From assembly GCF_020012125.1 (NCBI RefSeq), contig NZ_JAIFAG010000001.1, positions 1,488,001-1,552,000 of the forward strand: a stretch of DNA of 64,000 nt. Reading direction: 5' to 3'. Positions 52,095 to 60,328 of this stretch are shown here, one piece after another. Both the position numbers and the translations under genes were made by a program. A model generated the notes under the pieces. The model had not been told where the DNA came from. It ran no database searches and saw nothing but the letters and a program-made list of their open reading frames with translations. The first letter of the stretch is position 1. Each line of letters starts with the position of its first letter. Source of the stretch: Hymenobacter psoromatis (lineage in GTDB: Bacteria > Bacteroidota > Bacteroidia > Cytophagales > Hymenobacteraceae).

Positions 52095-53027
52095 TCATTT
52101 AAGCCCTGCTAAATAAGCCGTTAAAGCCCTAATCGTATCCGGCGCGAATATGAACCGCGGCATGTGCGCTCCCGGTTTCAGTGCCTGCGGGTTGCGGAGC
52201 CAGTTGGCCAGGTTGGATTCGTTGTTAGGGAGCAGGCCAGCCAGCATGGTTTCGCGGCTGCCGAAGTGCGTGAGGTCGGGCCCCTGCTGGCCGTGGGCGG
52301 CGGTACCCCGAATCTGATGGCAGCTGCTGCACGCGGCCCGCGCGAAGACTTGCGCGCCGGCCTGCGCCAGCCGGTCAGTGGGCTCGGCGGCGGGCTGGGC
52401 AGCGGCGGCCAGCCAGCGCTCATAGTCGGCCGGAGTATGGGCAACTACCCGGATGCGCATCCAAGCGTGCTGCTGCCCACAGAATTCGTTGCAGGCCCCT
52501 TCGTACACGCCGGGCTCCTTGATGGTGGCCCACACGTGGTTGTGCAGGCCGGGAATAACGTCCATCTTGTCACCAAACGAGGGTACCCACCAGTCGTGAA
52601 TCACGTCGGCCGAAGTGCCCTCGATGAGCAGGTGCCGGCCGATGGGCAGGTGAATCTCATTGGCAGTTTGTACATCGGTGCCGGGGTAGCTGGCCTGCCA
52701 CCACCACTGGTGCCCGGTGATGCGCACGGCCGGCACGCTATCGCCGGCCGGTGGCAGCACGGCCTTGGTCGTGTTGAAGCTGAGAAAGAAAAAAGCCAGG
52801 ACCATGAGCGCCGGAATGCCCACTAGCACCGATTCGAGCTTGAGGTTGCTGGAGGTTTGCAGCGGCTCGGCATGGTCGTCGTGGTCGCGGTGACGGTACT
52901 TCAACGAGAAATATGTGGTAGCACCTATCACCGTCAACAGCACCACCGACGCGGCGATAATGAAATATAAGTCGAGCGTGTGGAGCCGTTCGGCTTCGAC
53001 CGTGGCAGTGGAAAAGATGGAACCCAT
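52095..53027 (-). CDS. coxB: Cytochrome c oxidase subunit II with fused cytochrome c domain
   Basis: A 310-residue subunit II with two N-terminal helices, a CuA domain and a C-terminal heme-c domain (caa3 architecture). CuA ligands are in VIHDWW and in the loop CNEFCGQQHAWM; GHQWWWQASYP is the electron-entry aromatic patch. The heme-c motif is CSSCH (about residue 235) with the distal Met in AHMPRFIF. It is the first gene of the leftward operon. A small hairpin (AGCAACC/GGTTGCT) lies about 30 bases upstream of its start. Confidence 0.95.
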   Translation of the reverse strand: MGSIFSTATVEAERLHTLDLYFIIAASVVLLTVIGATTYFSLKYRHRDHDDHAEPLQTSSNLKLESVLVGIPALMVLAFFFLSFNTTKAVLPPAGDSVPAVRITGHQWWWQASYPGTDVQTANEIHLPIGRHLLIEGTSADVIHDWWVPSFGDKMDVIPGLHNHVWATIKEPGVYEGACNEFCGQQHAWMRIRVVAHTPADYERWLAAAAQPAAEPTDRLAQAGAQVFARAACSSCHQIRGTAAHGQQGPDLTHFGSRETMLAGLLPNNESNLANWLRNPQALKPGAHMPRFIFAPDTIRALTAYLAGLK

Positions 53028-53246
53028 AGCGTGAGAAGAGCGCGAAAACTAGGAGCCAGCAACCTGGCGGGTTGCTAGCTACCTACCAAGTTAAAGCAGC
53101 CAAACCGAAAAGTGTTAGATGAAGCCCTTGTGAATTAGGCTTTTAGACCGAAAGAAAAGCAACCCGCCACCGAATTTCCGGGTATGAAACCAGGTAGACC
53201 AGTTGGCCGACCATTTTTTACTACTTGCTCCTACTTCTTTCCCGCC

Positions 53247-53651
53247 ATGTTCAACGCCGTTGATTATCCCGACCAAAATTTAGTAAGCTTTACCATTGCC
53301 GGCAAGCTCACCAAAGCAGACTACGCCAGCGTGGTACCCATTCTGAACGCGAAAGTGCAGCGCTTCGGAAAAGTTAATGTGTACTTGGAAGTCGCTAGCC
53401 TCGACGCGGTAACGCTACCCGCGCTTTGGGAGGAAGTTAAGCTGGATGCGCAGCACTTCAACGACTTCAACCGCGCCGCCGTGGTTAGCGACGATAGTAC
53501 CTTGCTCAAAGCTGCCGCCTCCGTTATGAATACCATCACCCCAGCCGAGGTCAAGCACTTCACTACCGACCAGAAAGCCGAAGCCCTGCGCTGGGCCCTG
53601 GGAGCCGACCCAACTAAGCTGACAACCAAGCAGGTGTACCAATCAGCTTAA
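53247..53651 (+). CDS. SpoIIAA-like (STAS/SEC14-type) protein
   Basis: A 134-residue cytoplasmic protein of the SpoIIAA-like family: alternating strands and helices with LVSFTIAGKLTKADYASVVP at the start and VYLEVASLDAVTLPALWEEV in the middle. Such proteins bind lipids or act in stress signalling, but the role here is unknown. The ATG at 53247 begins the fold; an upstream extension gives unrelated residues. It is divergent from the oxidase operon. Confidence 0.75.
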   Translation: MFNAVDYPDQNLVSFTIAGKLTKADYASVVPILNAKVQRFGKVNVYLEVASLDAVTLPALWEEVKLDAQHFNDFNRAAVVSDDSTLLKAAASVMNTITPAEVKHFTTDQKAEALRWALGADPTKLTTKQVYQSA

Positions 53652-53665
53652 TGCAGCTGCCGCAG

Positions 53666-53744
53666 GGTGCGGGGTTTGCGTCCGCCCGGCATTAAACGGA
53701 CCCGTTACGAGTCGTTTAGCGCCGGGCGGACGCAAACCCCGCAT
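53666..53744. repeat. Palindromic repeat (GGTGCGGGG family), second copy
   Basis: Arms 53666-53690 and 53720-53744 are complementary over 25 bp, around a 29-base loop that itself contains a short inverted repeat. The core GGTGCGGGGTTTG corresponds to that at 25290-25379. It lies between two convergent genes. Confidence 0.85.
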
Positions 53745-53756
53745 CTTATTTGCAGC

Positions 53757-54494
53757 CTACAAGTGGTCGAGCCGGCCGCCGTCTACCCGCACCATCGTGC
53801 CCTGCACAAACTCCGACTCGTCAGAAGCCAGGTAAGCGATGAGAGCGGCCACATTTTCGGGCTTACCCACATCGCTGGGGTTAATTTTTTCTACCCCCGA
53901 CTTCACGTTGGGGTTATTCCAGAGCATGGGCGTATCAATTGCGCCCGGAAGTACTGCGTTGATGCGCAGGCCTTTAGGCTTGCCTTCAATAGCAGCCGAG
54001 CGCGTCAGCGATACCACGGCGGCCTTGGCAGCGGCGTAGGGCGTCACGAGGGCTTCGGTTTCGATGGCGTGAATGCTGGCTACGTTCACAACCGTGCCAC
54101 CAGGCTTCATATTCAGGAAAGCCTGCTTGATGAAGTAGAACGCGCCCAGTAAATCCACATTTAGCGTGGCCATCCAGTCATCAGCAGTCAACTCTTCTAG
54201 GGCCTTGAAGCGCATTAGCCCTGCGTTATTGACGATGGAGTCGAGCCGCCCGAACTTGTCGAGCGTGGCCTTTACGGTGGCAATTACCTGGTCTTCCTTA
54301 GCCACGTTGCAGATGCTGAGCAGCACTTCGGGCGCGCCGGCTTTCTGCACTTCGGGCAGGGCCTGGTCGAGGTTATCCTGGCTGATATCGGCCAGCACGA
54401 TGCGCGCGCCCTCCGAAGCCAGGCGCTGGGCCGTAGCCAACCCGATACCGCCGGCCCCGCCGGTGATGATAACAACTTTATCCTTGAATCTCAT
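53757..54494 (-). CDS. Short-chain dehydrogenase/reductase
   Basis: A 245-residue classical SDR. The cofactor-binding motif TGGAGGIG is at residues 11-18, NNAG follows near residue 88, the active Ser is in VASIHA and the Tyr-Lys pair in YAAAK. It ends RVDGGRLDHL, with the usual V-DGG near the C-terminus. It oxidises or reduces an alcohol/ketone with NAD(P); the substrate is not evident. It lies downstream of a family-1 glycosidase on the same strand, so sugar metabolism is possible. Confidence 0.92.
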   Translation of the reverse strand: MRFKDKVVIITGGAGGIGLATAQRLASEGARIVLADISQDNLDQALPEVQKAGAPEVLLSICNVAKEDQVIATVKATLDKFGRLDSIVNNAGLMRFKALEELTADDWMATLNVDLLGAFYFIKQAFLNMKPGGTVVNVASIHAIETEALVTPYAAAKAAVVSLTRSAAIEGKPKGLRINAVLPGAIDTPMLWNNPNVKSGVEKINPSDVGKPENVAALIAYLASDESEFVQGTMVRVDGGRLDHL

Positions 54495-54630
54495 GGTGAT
54501 AAGCGAAAAGTAGGGTTTAGGTAGTTTGGTGGGATAGGGGTTGAGCTTTCAGAATCCGGCTTCCAGCCGTGGTCGATGCTAACTGATTCTTAACAAACTA
54601 CCTACCTGCCCACTTACCCATTTGAAAAAA

Positions 54631-55944
54631 TTAGTGGGAGTCTTGTTGGCCGGCATTAGTGGTCGTCATGTCGGCCTGCGCGGCTTTGGCGGTAGCTTGT
54701 TGCTGCTTGCTCCAGTCGTCGCCGCTATCCTGGGGCATCACGAGCGGCATTTGCAGGCACGCGGTTTGGGTCGGCAGCACCTGCTTCCACTGGCTGATGA
54801 GCTTCTTGTACGCCTCGCCCACGGGCCGGATGTTGCGATTTAAGTCGTAGAGACCCAGCGGGTTCAGGTTGCCGTTGCTTTCGCGCAGGGCGGTATCCCA
54901 GTCCACCTGGTCGGTGAGTGAGTACCAAGTAAAGCCTACGATGGGCACCCCATCGTTGCGCACGCGCAACACGTTGGCCCACTCTTTCCAAAGCCAATTC
55001 ACGGCCTCGTCGCCGTTGGGACCCTGCCAGAGGTTGGTTTCGGTGTGCATCACGGGCAGCTGGTAGCGGTTGTGATACTGCGTAGTAATGACGTGGTAGC
55101 CAAATATTTCGCCCGAAGCCGTGGTGCTGCCATCGTCGCGCACGCGGTGCTCGTTGGTGCGGTAGTAGTCGTTGCCCATGATGCACTGGTGCCGCAGGTC
55201 ATTTTTCAGAAAAAAATGATACTCGTCGCGGGTCATCCCGTTGTCCATCAGGTACTCATACATGTCGGAGTCTACGCGCTGGCCATAGTTCAGGTCCAAT
55301 GACAGGAAGCGCTTGGCGTTCAGCAGTTCGGCGGGCTTGATGGCGGCTGGGTTTTCGGCGTGGAAGTACTCGCTCGACTCGCTCTGGATAAATAGCGCAT
55401 CGGGCCGCACCGCCAGGATGGCGTACATGGCCAGCACGTTGGCCTTTACAATGTACTTGAGGGCCGTGATGAAGGCTTTGTCGCTGGCCAGCTGCTCGTT
55501 CCACCAGCCGTACAGGGCCGAAAACTCGGCGCAGATGTACATCTCGTTCACCGGCGTGTAGAGCTGCACCCACGGAAAGCGCTTGGCAAAATCGCCGGCG
55601 TACTGCGCAAAAAGCACCGGGAAATCGGGGTTCTGAAAATTCCCCATCCAGTCGGGCACCCCGAAGTGGCACAAGTCCACAATGGGCATGATATTACGCC
55701 GCCGCAGGTCGTTGAACGTCTCATCCGCAAACGACCAGTCGTACTTCCCTACCCCCAGCCAAGTGGTATGAATGGGCGGGCCGTAGCGCAGATACTCAAT
55801 GCCTAGCTCCTGCACCAAGTCAAAATCCTTCTTCCAAAACTTGTAGTGGCCGCATTTTTCCATCTCGTCCTGGCGCACCTTGCCGTTTTGGATGGTAGGA
55901 TAGCTGTTTTCGATGCCGGTAGCGAACAGAAATTGAGAAGCCAT
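54631..55944 (-). CDS. Glycoside hydrolase, family 1-like (clan A)
   Basis: A 437-residue (beta/alpha)8 glycosidase. The acid/base glutamate is in LYTPVNEMY (NE), the nucleophile in MHTETN (E), and YLRYGPPIHTTW with DLCHFGVPDWMGN fits the strand pattern of GH1. Nucleophile and acid/base flanks differ from the usual TFNEP/TENG, so it is a divergent GH1 or related clan-A enzyme, and substrate prediction is unsafe. No signal peptide is evident, so it is probably cytoplasmic. ATG at 55944 is preferred over one three codons upstream. It ends in a Gln/Ala-rich tail of about 25 residues. Confidence 0.8.
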   Translation of the reverse strand: MASQFLFATGIENSYPTIQNGKVRQDEMEKCGHYKFWKKDFDLVQELGIEYLRYGPPIHTTWLGVGKYDWSFADETFNDLRRRNIMPIVDLCHFGVPDWMGNFQNPDFPVLFAQYAGDFAKRFPWVQLYTPVNEMYICAEFSALYGWWNEQLASDKAFITALKYIVKANVLAMYAILAVRPDALFIQSESSEYFHAENPAAIKPAELLNAKRFLSLDLNYGQRVDSDMYEYLMDNGMTRDEYHFFLKNDLRHQCIMGNDYYRTNEHRVRDDGSTTASGEIFGYHVITTQYHNRYQLPVMHTETNLWQGPNGDEAVNWLWKEWANVLRVRNDGVPIVGFTWYSLTDQVDWDTALRESNGNLNPLGLYDLNRNIRPVGEAYKKLISQWKQVLPTQTACLQMPLVMPQDSGDDWSKQQQATAKAAQADMTTTNAGQQDSH

Positions 55945-56222
55945 AAAGAGCAAAAAAGTGGAAAAGGAAAGTAGTTTCCCGGCAGAAGCAGGGCGCGGTT
56001 ACTGTCGGGGGTTTACTGGCAATTCGCGCAAAAGTTGTCCGCTTACCACTGAAATAAAAAGCTTCTTATTTGTTTGTGAAGCCTTTATGAATGCAGTGGC
56101 GCGGCTCGGTGGCCTAGCGTCACCCGACCGTTCCGAGGCTAAAGGGGGGTAGGGGCTGGCCCGGCTGGCTAGTGGCTGAAAAATATTTTCCCCGGGAGCT
56201 CTTCAACTGACAAGCGATAGTC

Positions 56223-56230
56223 TACATTTG
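56223..56230 (+). promoter_or_regulatory. -7 box of the GntR-controlled ABC operon
   Basis: TACATTTG, an exact TAnnTTTG match, 38 bases before the ABC ATPase start. Transcription would start within the operator next to it. No clear -33 TTTG is seen. The upstream 55945-56222 stretch holds nothing else recognisable. Confidence 0.55.
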
Positions 56231-56232
56231 CA

Positions 56233-56254
56233 GTGTACTAGAAAACTAATACAC
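56233..56254. promoter_or_regulatory. Dyad operator, probable binding site of the YtrA-type regulator
   Basis: GTGTA(C)TAG-AAAA-CTA(A)TACAC: two 9-base arms around four As, complementary except one pair. It overlaps the predicted transcription start of the operon, whose last-but-one gene encodes a GntR/YtrA regulator, so autorepression is likely. Confidence 0.65.
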
Positions 56255-56268
56255 CAAATTGTTTCCCT

Positions 56269-57132
56269 ATGGTCCGCATTCGTAACCTGCACTTCGGGTA
56301 CTCGCGCCGGGTACTGCAACTCGAAAACCTCAGTCTGGATTTAGAAAAAGGCCACATCTACGGCCTGCTGGGGAAGAATGGCGCGGGCAAGTCCACGCTG
56401 CTCAAGAACATAGCAGGGCTGGCCTTTCCGCTCAGCGGCACGTGCGAGGTGGCGGGCTACGCCGCCGCCCGCCGCCGGCCCGCTACGTTACAGGAGCTGT
56501 TTTTTCTGCCCGAAGACGTGCAGGCCCCGCCCGTGTCGGCCACGCAGTTGGCGGCGAGCACGGGGGTTTTCTACCCCCACTTCGACGCGGCGGCCTTCCA
56601 GAACTACCTGCGCGAGCTGGACGTGCCGGCCCACGCCCATCTCCCAGCGCTCTCCTACGGCCAGCAGAAAAAGGCGCTCATCGCCTTCGCCCTGGCCACT
56701 AATACCGGCCTGCTGGTACTCGACGAGCCCACCAACGGCCTCGACATTCCCAGCAAGGCACAGTTTCGCAAGCTGGTGGCCGGCGCGCTGGGCGAGGAGC
56801 GGTGCGTCATCATCTCGACCCACCAGGTGCGCGACCTCGACAGCCTGATTGATACCGTGCTGGTGCTGCACCAGCGCCACCTGCTGCTCAACGAAACCAT
56901 TGATAACCTGGCCGATAAGCTCAGCTTCGGCAGCGCGCCCGCCGGCGCAGCCGGCGCGGACGTGCTCTATAGTGAGCCCTCGGTGCGCGGCCAGCAGGTC
57001 ATCCGGCCCAATCTTACTGCTGGCGAGCACTACACCAAAGTTGATTTAGAACTGCTCTTTAATGCCCTCACCGGCCCGAGTACGGCCGTGGCTTCCTACC
57101 TCACCAACCCGCACCATGAGCCAGCTCTTTAA
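56269..57132 (+). CDS. ABC transporter ATPase of a YtrA-type operon
   Basis: A 287-residue ATPase. Walker A GKNGAGKST is near residue 36 and Walker B LLVLDEPTNGLD is intact with switch histidine in STHQVRD. The signature reads LSYGQQKKA instead of LSGGQ, a form common in GntR-linked ABC ATPases. It energises a two-component exporter or membrane-stress transporter with the next gene, whose start overlaps its end by 17 bases. The operon is probably repressed by its own GntR protein through the operator at 56233-56254. Confidence 0.9.
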   Translation: MVRIRNLHFGYSRRVLQLENLSLDLEKGHIYGLLGKNGAGKSTLLKNIAGLAFPLSGTCEVAGYAAARRRPATLQELFFLPEDVQAPPVSATQLAASTGVFYPHFDAAAFQNYLRELDVPAHAHLPALSYGQQKKALIAFALATNTGLLVLDEPTNGLDIPSKAQFRKLVAGALGEERCVIISTHQVRDLDSLIDTVLVLHQRHLLLNETIDNLADKLSFGSAPAGAAGADVLYSEPSVRGQQVIRPNLTAGEHYTKVDLELLFNALTGPSTAVASYLTNPHHEPAL

Positions 57133-57901
57133 CCCGACCCGCTTTGGGCGCTTAGTGCGCAAGCACGCCAGCGAACACGCCCGAACCTATCTGATGAGTG
57201 CCGCCGTGCTGCTGGGCGGGGTAGTGGTGGTGCTGGGCGGCCTGACTTACGCCACGCGCCGGCCATTGGAAAATGAGCTGCAAACGCTGCTCTTTATGGT
57301 TGGCCTATGGACAGCTGGGCTGGCGTTTACGGCTACGGTTTTTGCGGAGATGGGTAACGTGCGGCGGGCCGCTTCGGCCCTGTTGCTGCCGGCGTCGCAC
57401 CTCGAAAAATACCTGGTGGTTTGGCTATGCTCGCTGCCCGTGTTTTTGGTAGTTTACCTGGCCGTATTTCTGGCCGTTGATGCGCTGGTGCTTCAATGGG
57501 CCGGCCAGAGCTACCCGCAGTTACCCCATCATTTACCCCGACTACTGGACCTGACCAGCAGCCGGCGGCCGCTGCTGACGGTGGTTGCCAGCTACTCGCT
57601 GGTACACGCTCTGGCTTTATGCGGGGCCATTTATTTCCGAAGTCTGCACATCGTCAAAACCAGCTTTGCCGTGCTGGGTGGGGTAGTGCTGGTGCTGGTG
57701 CTGAACTTCTGGATGTGGAAGCTACTGGCTACGGAGGTGCATACCGCTGTGCCGTTTGGCGATGGTTTTGTGAGTGGCAAAGATAATCTCTTGATAGTTG
57801 ACCTGCCGCACCAGCTCCAGCTCCTGGCGACACTGCCGCTCGTGCTGGCGGCGCTGCTGTGGGCGGCAGCCTACGCCCGGCTCACCGAAAAACAACTGTA
57901 A
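57116..57901 (+). CDS. ABC-2-like membrane subunit of the YtrA-type operon
   Basis: A 261-residue membrane protein with about six hydrophobic helices (for example LMSAAVLLGGVVVVLGGLTY and YLVVWLCSLPVFLVVYLAVF). No sharp family motif is visible, but its place right after the ABC ATPase, with a 17-base overlap, makes it the permease. Bacteroidota often have this ATPase-permease-GntR arrangement. The substrate is unknown; induction by cell-envelope stress is known for the YtrA family and is only suggested here. Confidence 0.75.
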   Translation: MSQLFNPTRFGRLVRKHASEHARTYLMSAAVLLGGVVVVLGGLTYATRRPLENELQTLLFMVGLWTAGLAFTATVFAEMGNVRRAASALLLPASHLEKYLVVWLCSLPVFLVVYLAVFLAVDALVLQWAGQSYPQLPHHLPRLLDLTSSRRPLLTVVASYSLVHALALCGAIYFRSLHIVKTSFAVLGGVVLVLVLNFWMWKLLATEVHTAVPFGDGFVSGKDNLLIVDLPHQLQLLATLPLVLAALLWAAAYARLTEKQL

Positions 57902-57905
57902 GCGC

Positions 57906-58295
57906 ATGGAATTCAACGAAAACGAAGCCATCTACCTGCAAATAGCCGGGTACGTGGGTGAGCATATTTTGCGCCAGCAGTGGCTACCCGACCAGAAAAT
58001 CCCGTCGGTGCGCGACCTTGCCGCCACGCTGCAAGTCAACCCCAATACCGTGATGCGTACCTACGAATTGCTGCAAAGCCAGGAAACCATCTACAACAAG
58101 CGCGGCCTGGGCTTTTTCGTGGCCCCCGAGGCCGCGGCGCGGGTGCGCGCCTACCGGCGCGAGCGGTTTTTGCAGCAGGAGCTACCCGCTTTTTTCGCCA
58201 CCATCTCGCTGCTGGGCATCGACTTAGCCGAAATCAAGCAGCGCTACGACCAGTTTCAGGCCCCTACCCCCTCCCTTGCTGCGCATGAAAACTAG
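57906..58295 (+). CDS. GntR-family (YtrA-type) transcriptional regulator
   Basis: A 129-residue regulator with a winged helix-turn-helix (IYLQIAGYVGEHIL, KIPSVRDLAATLQVNPNTVMRTYELL, then the wing GLGFFV) and only a short helical C-terminal dimerisation part, as in the YtrA subfamily, which lacks a large ligand domain. It follows the permease gene by 4 bases and overlaps the next gene by 11. It most likely represses the whole operon through the dyad at 56233-56254. Confidence 0.92.
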   Translation: MEFNENEAIYLQIAGYVGEHILRQQWLPDQKIPSVRDLAATLQVNPNTVMRTYELLQSQETIYNKRGLGFFVAPEAAARVRAYRRERFLQQELPAFFATISLLGIDLAEIKQRYDQFQAPTPSLAAHEN

Positions 58296-59016
58296 CGTCA
58301 AATTCTTGCTGGCCGCCGCCCTGGTGCTGCTGGCTTCCCTCACGGCCTACAACATGGCCCTGCGCGCCGAGTACCTCTCGGGCGCGTACCTAGACCCGCT
58401 GCGCGGCTACGCGAAACTTGATTTTAAGAACTTTGAGGAGGTAGCTATTCCGGCTGCCAGCGTGCTGAACGTTAAAGTGATGGCCGGGCCGTTTGGGGTG
58501 CGCGTGAACCCTGATGCCCGCGAGTTTGTGCGGGTGCGCCAGCAGGGCGGACGACTAATAGTCGAGGCCGCCCTGCCCACCGAGAATCAAGGCCTGGGCG
58601 GGGGCGATGCCGTAGTAATAAGCTGCCCGCAGCTAACTGCGCTCACTACCGGCGGCGAGCACCAGCTAAATGGCCAGCCGCACCGCGACAAGCTACCGCG
58701 TTGGGGTCCCAATACCCTGGTGCTGGTGCAGGGCTTCACGCAGGATAGCCTGCTGGTGCGCCAGGACCTGGCCGGGCGCGTGGAGCTGACCGGCAACCGC
58801 CTGGGCCTGCTGCGCGCTGTGGTCGGCCCTACCCCTGGCAGCCACGCCGGCCTCACGCTGACCGAAAATAACCACATTGCCGCCGCCAACCTGACCATCG
58901 GCCACCAAAGCGAGTTGACTATTGATAACGTGGATATTCCCAAGCTGCGCTACCAGTATGGCGACAGTGCGAAGGTGACGCTCACGGGCCGGGCGCTGCG
59001 CGGCGGCCTGCGCTGA
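58285..59016 (+). CDS. Exported hypothetical protein, GIN/DUF2807-like
   Basis: A 243-residue protein with an N-terminal signal or anchor (FLLAAALVLLASLTAYNMAL). The rest is rich in short beta strands (VLNVKVMAGPFGVRV, LIVEAALP, LTLTENNHIAAANLTIG, AKVTLTGRAL), a repeated pattern reminiscent of DUF2807/GIN beta-helix proteins of Bacteroidota, though the match is loose. It is coupled by overlap to the GntR gene and therefore belongs to the same envelope-stress-like operon. No catalytic motif is visible. Confidence 0.55.
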   Translation: MKTSVKFLLAAALVLLASLTAYNMALRAEYLSGAYLDPLRGYAKLDFKNFEEVAIPAASVLNVKVMAGPFGVRVNPDAREFVRVRQQGGRLIVEAALPTENQGLGGGDAVVISCPQLTALTTGGEHQLNGQPHRDKLPRWGPNTLVLVQGFTQDSLLVRQDLAGRVELTGNRLGLLRAVVGPTPGSHAGLTLTENNHIAAANLTIGHQSELTIDNVDIPKLRYQYGDSAKVTLTGRALRGGLR

Positions 59017-59027
59017 TTGGACCAAAT

Positions 59028-59074
59028 GCGGGGGGTAGGGTGCCGGCTGGCCCGGTAGCTGGTGCCCTACCCCG
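59028..59074. repeat. Inverted repeat between convergent operons
   Basis: GCGGGG(GG)TAGGG and CCCTACCCCGC face each other at 59028-59040 and 59064-59074, with a partly paired interior. It sits between the convergent GntR operon and jetD and may help end both transcripts. No T run follows. Confidence 0.5.
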
Positions 59075-59191
59075 CTGTTGCGCCGGCCGCCAGAGCTAGG
59101 CGCCCCGCCGGAAAGCGCTCTAAATCAGTATTTTGTAAATCTCTAAAAACAAAGTAATCGGTAGTCAAAAAGCTGGTTAAGGCCCGGCTGG

Positions 59192-60328
59192 TTACAGGCG
59201 GGCGATAGCCTGCTCGATACCCGCTGCCACGCAGCTTAGTGGCAGCCTTTCCTGCTCCAGCCGGGCATTGGTGCGTAGCAGGGTGTGGTAGAGCTGCTGC
59301 TCGGTCGGTGTGAGTTGGGGTAGCTCGGCGGGCTGAAAATCGCCGCCTTGCCCGCCGTGGTGGTGCGCGGCAAAGGTGGCCGTATCCATCAGCAGCGACT
59401 GGGCCGCCGGGTAGTACGCCCGCAGCCGGGCCAGTATCTGGAAACCATGTACGTCAATATCGCCCCAGTAAAGTACCTGTTTGGTAGTCAGCCAGTCGGC
59501 CCCGGCCAGCAGGCTCACCGCGAAGCCGCCGCCCCAGATGGCGACCGCATCCGACACGGGCGGGAAAGAGAGAAACGTCGTCAGGTTTTCGATAATAAAT
59601 ACCCGCTGGCTGGCCAGATTTAGCTGCCGAAACTCGCTGGCCCACAGGCTGCACTGCGACACGGCCGGGTGCAGCCGCTGCGCCGCATCCAGGAAGCGCA
59701 GCTTGATGCCGGGCTCTTCCAGTAGCAAATGAAAGCGCCGAAAAAAATCGGTTTCTTCCGCCCGCACGTGCTCTGGAACCAGCCAGTCTAGCAGCTGGCG
59801 CAAGGCCGATTGGTGCCGCTCAATGAACTTGGTAGGCAGCGCCAGCGGCAAGTTGCGCACGTATTGATTGGGCTGCGGGTGTTGCTGAAAATACTGGCAC
59901 ACCAGCAGCAAATCGGGCCATTCGGCGGCGTAGTCGAGCAGCAGGGGGGGTAGGGGGGGTAGCAGGAGCAGCGCGGGCACGGTAGCCGCCGTTAGGGCCG
60001 CGTTGCTTTCAAAAGCCGCGAACTCGGCCGCCTTATTTAGAAAGGATAGGTAGTCAGTTAGGGTTTCAAACTCAACGCGCTTGATTTCACTCTGGCCGGT
60101 TTTGCGGTTTAACTTGGTAGTGAGCCAGTATCCGTGGCCCGTGCGGTTTTTCGCGTGGGCTAGCAGCTCCCTTTGCTGGGCGTGAATGTGCTCGTGGCCC
60201 TGGCCGCGGTCCAGGGTTTTATCGGTCGGGATGAGTAGCGGGAACAGGACTTCGCCGGCCAGGTGCGCCCGCAGCACGCGGGGGTAGCGGCGCAGGGCCT
60301 TGGCGCGTAGCTCGGGCAGGCTAATCAT
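59192..60328 (-). CDS. jetD: Wadjet component JetD (DUF3322/DUF2220, Toprim-like nuclease)
   Basis: A 378-residue protein. The N-terminal DUF3322 part (about 1-180) is followed by the DUF2220 Toprim-like nuclease fold: a glutamate in IIENLTTFLSFP (about 245) and the acidic motif YWGDIDVHGFQIL (about 286-298). In Wadjet, JetD is the endonuclease that cuts plasmid DNA after the SMC-like JetABC complex has measured a small circle by loop extrusion. It is last of the operon and its ATG overlaps the jetC end by 8 bases. Catalytic acids look intact. Confidence 0.92.
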   Translation of the reverse strand: MISLPELRAKALRRYPRVLRAHLAGEVLFPLLIPTDKTLDRGQGHEHIHAQQRELLAHAKNRTGHGYWLTTKLNRKTGQSEIKRVEFETLTDYLSFLNKAAEFAAFESNAALTAATVPALLLLPPLPPLLLDYAAEWPDLLLVCQYFQQHPQPNQYVRNLPLALPTKFIERHQSALRQLLDWLVPEHVRAEETDFFRRFHLLLEEPGIKLRFLDAAQRLHPAVSQCSLWASEFRQLNLASQRVFIIENLTTFLSFPPVSDAVAIWGGGFAVSLLAGADWLTTKQVLYWGDIDVHGFQILARLRAYYPAAQSLLMDTATFAAHHHGGQGGDFQPAELPQLTPTEQQLYHTLLRTNARLEQERLPLSCVAAGIEQAIARL

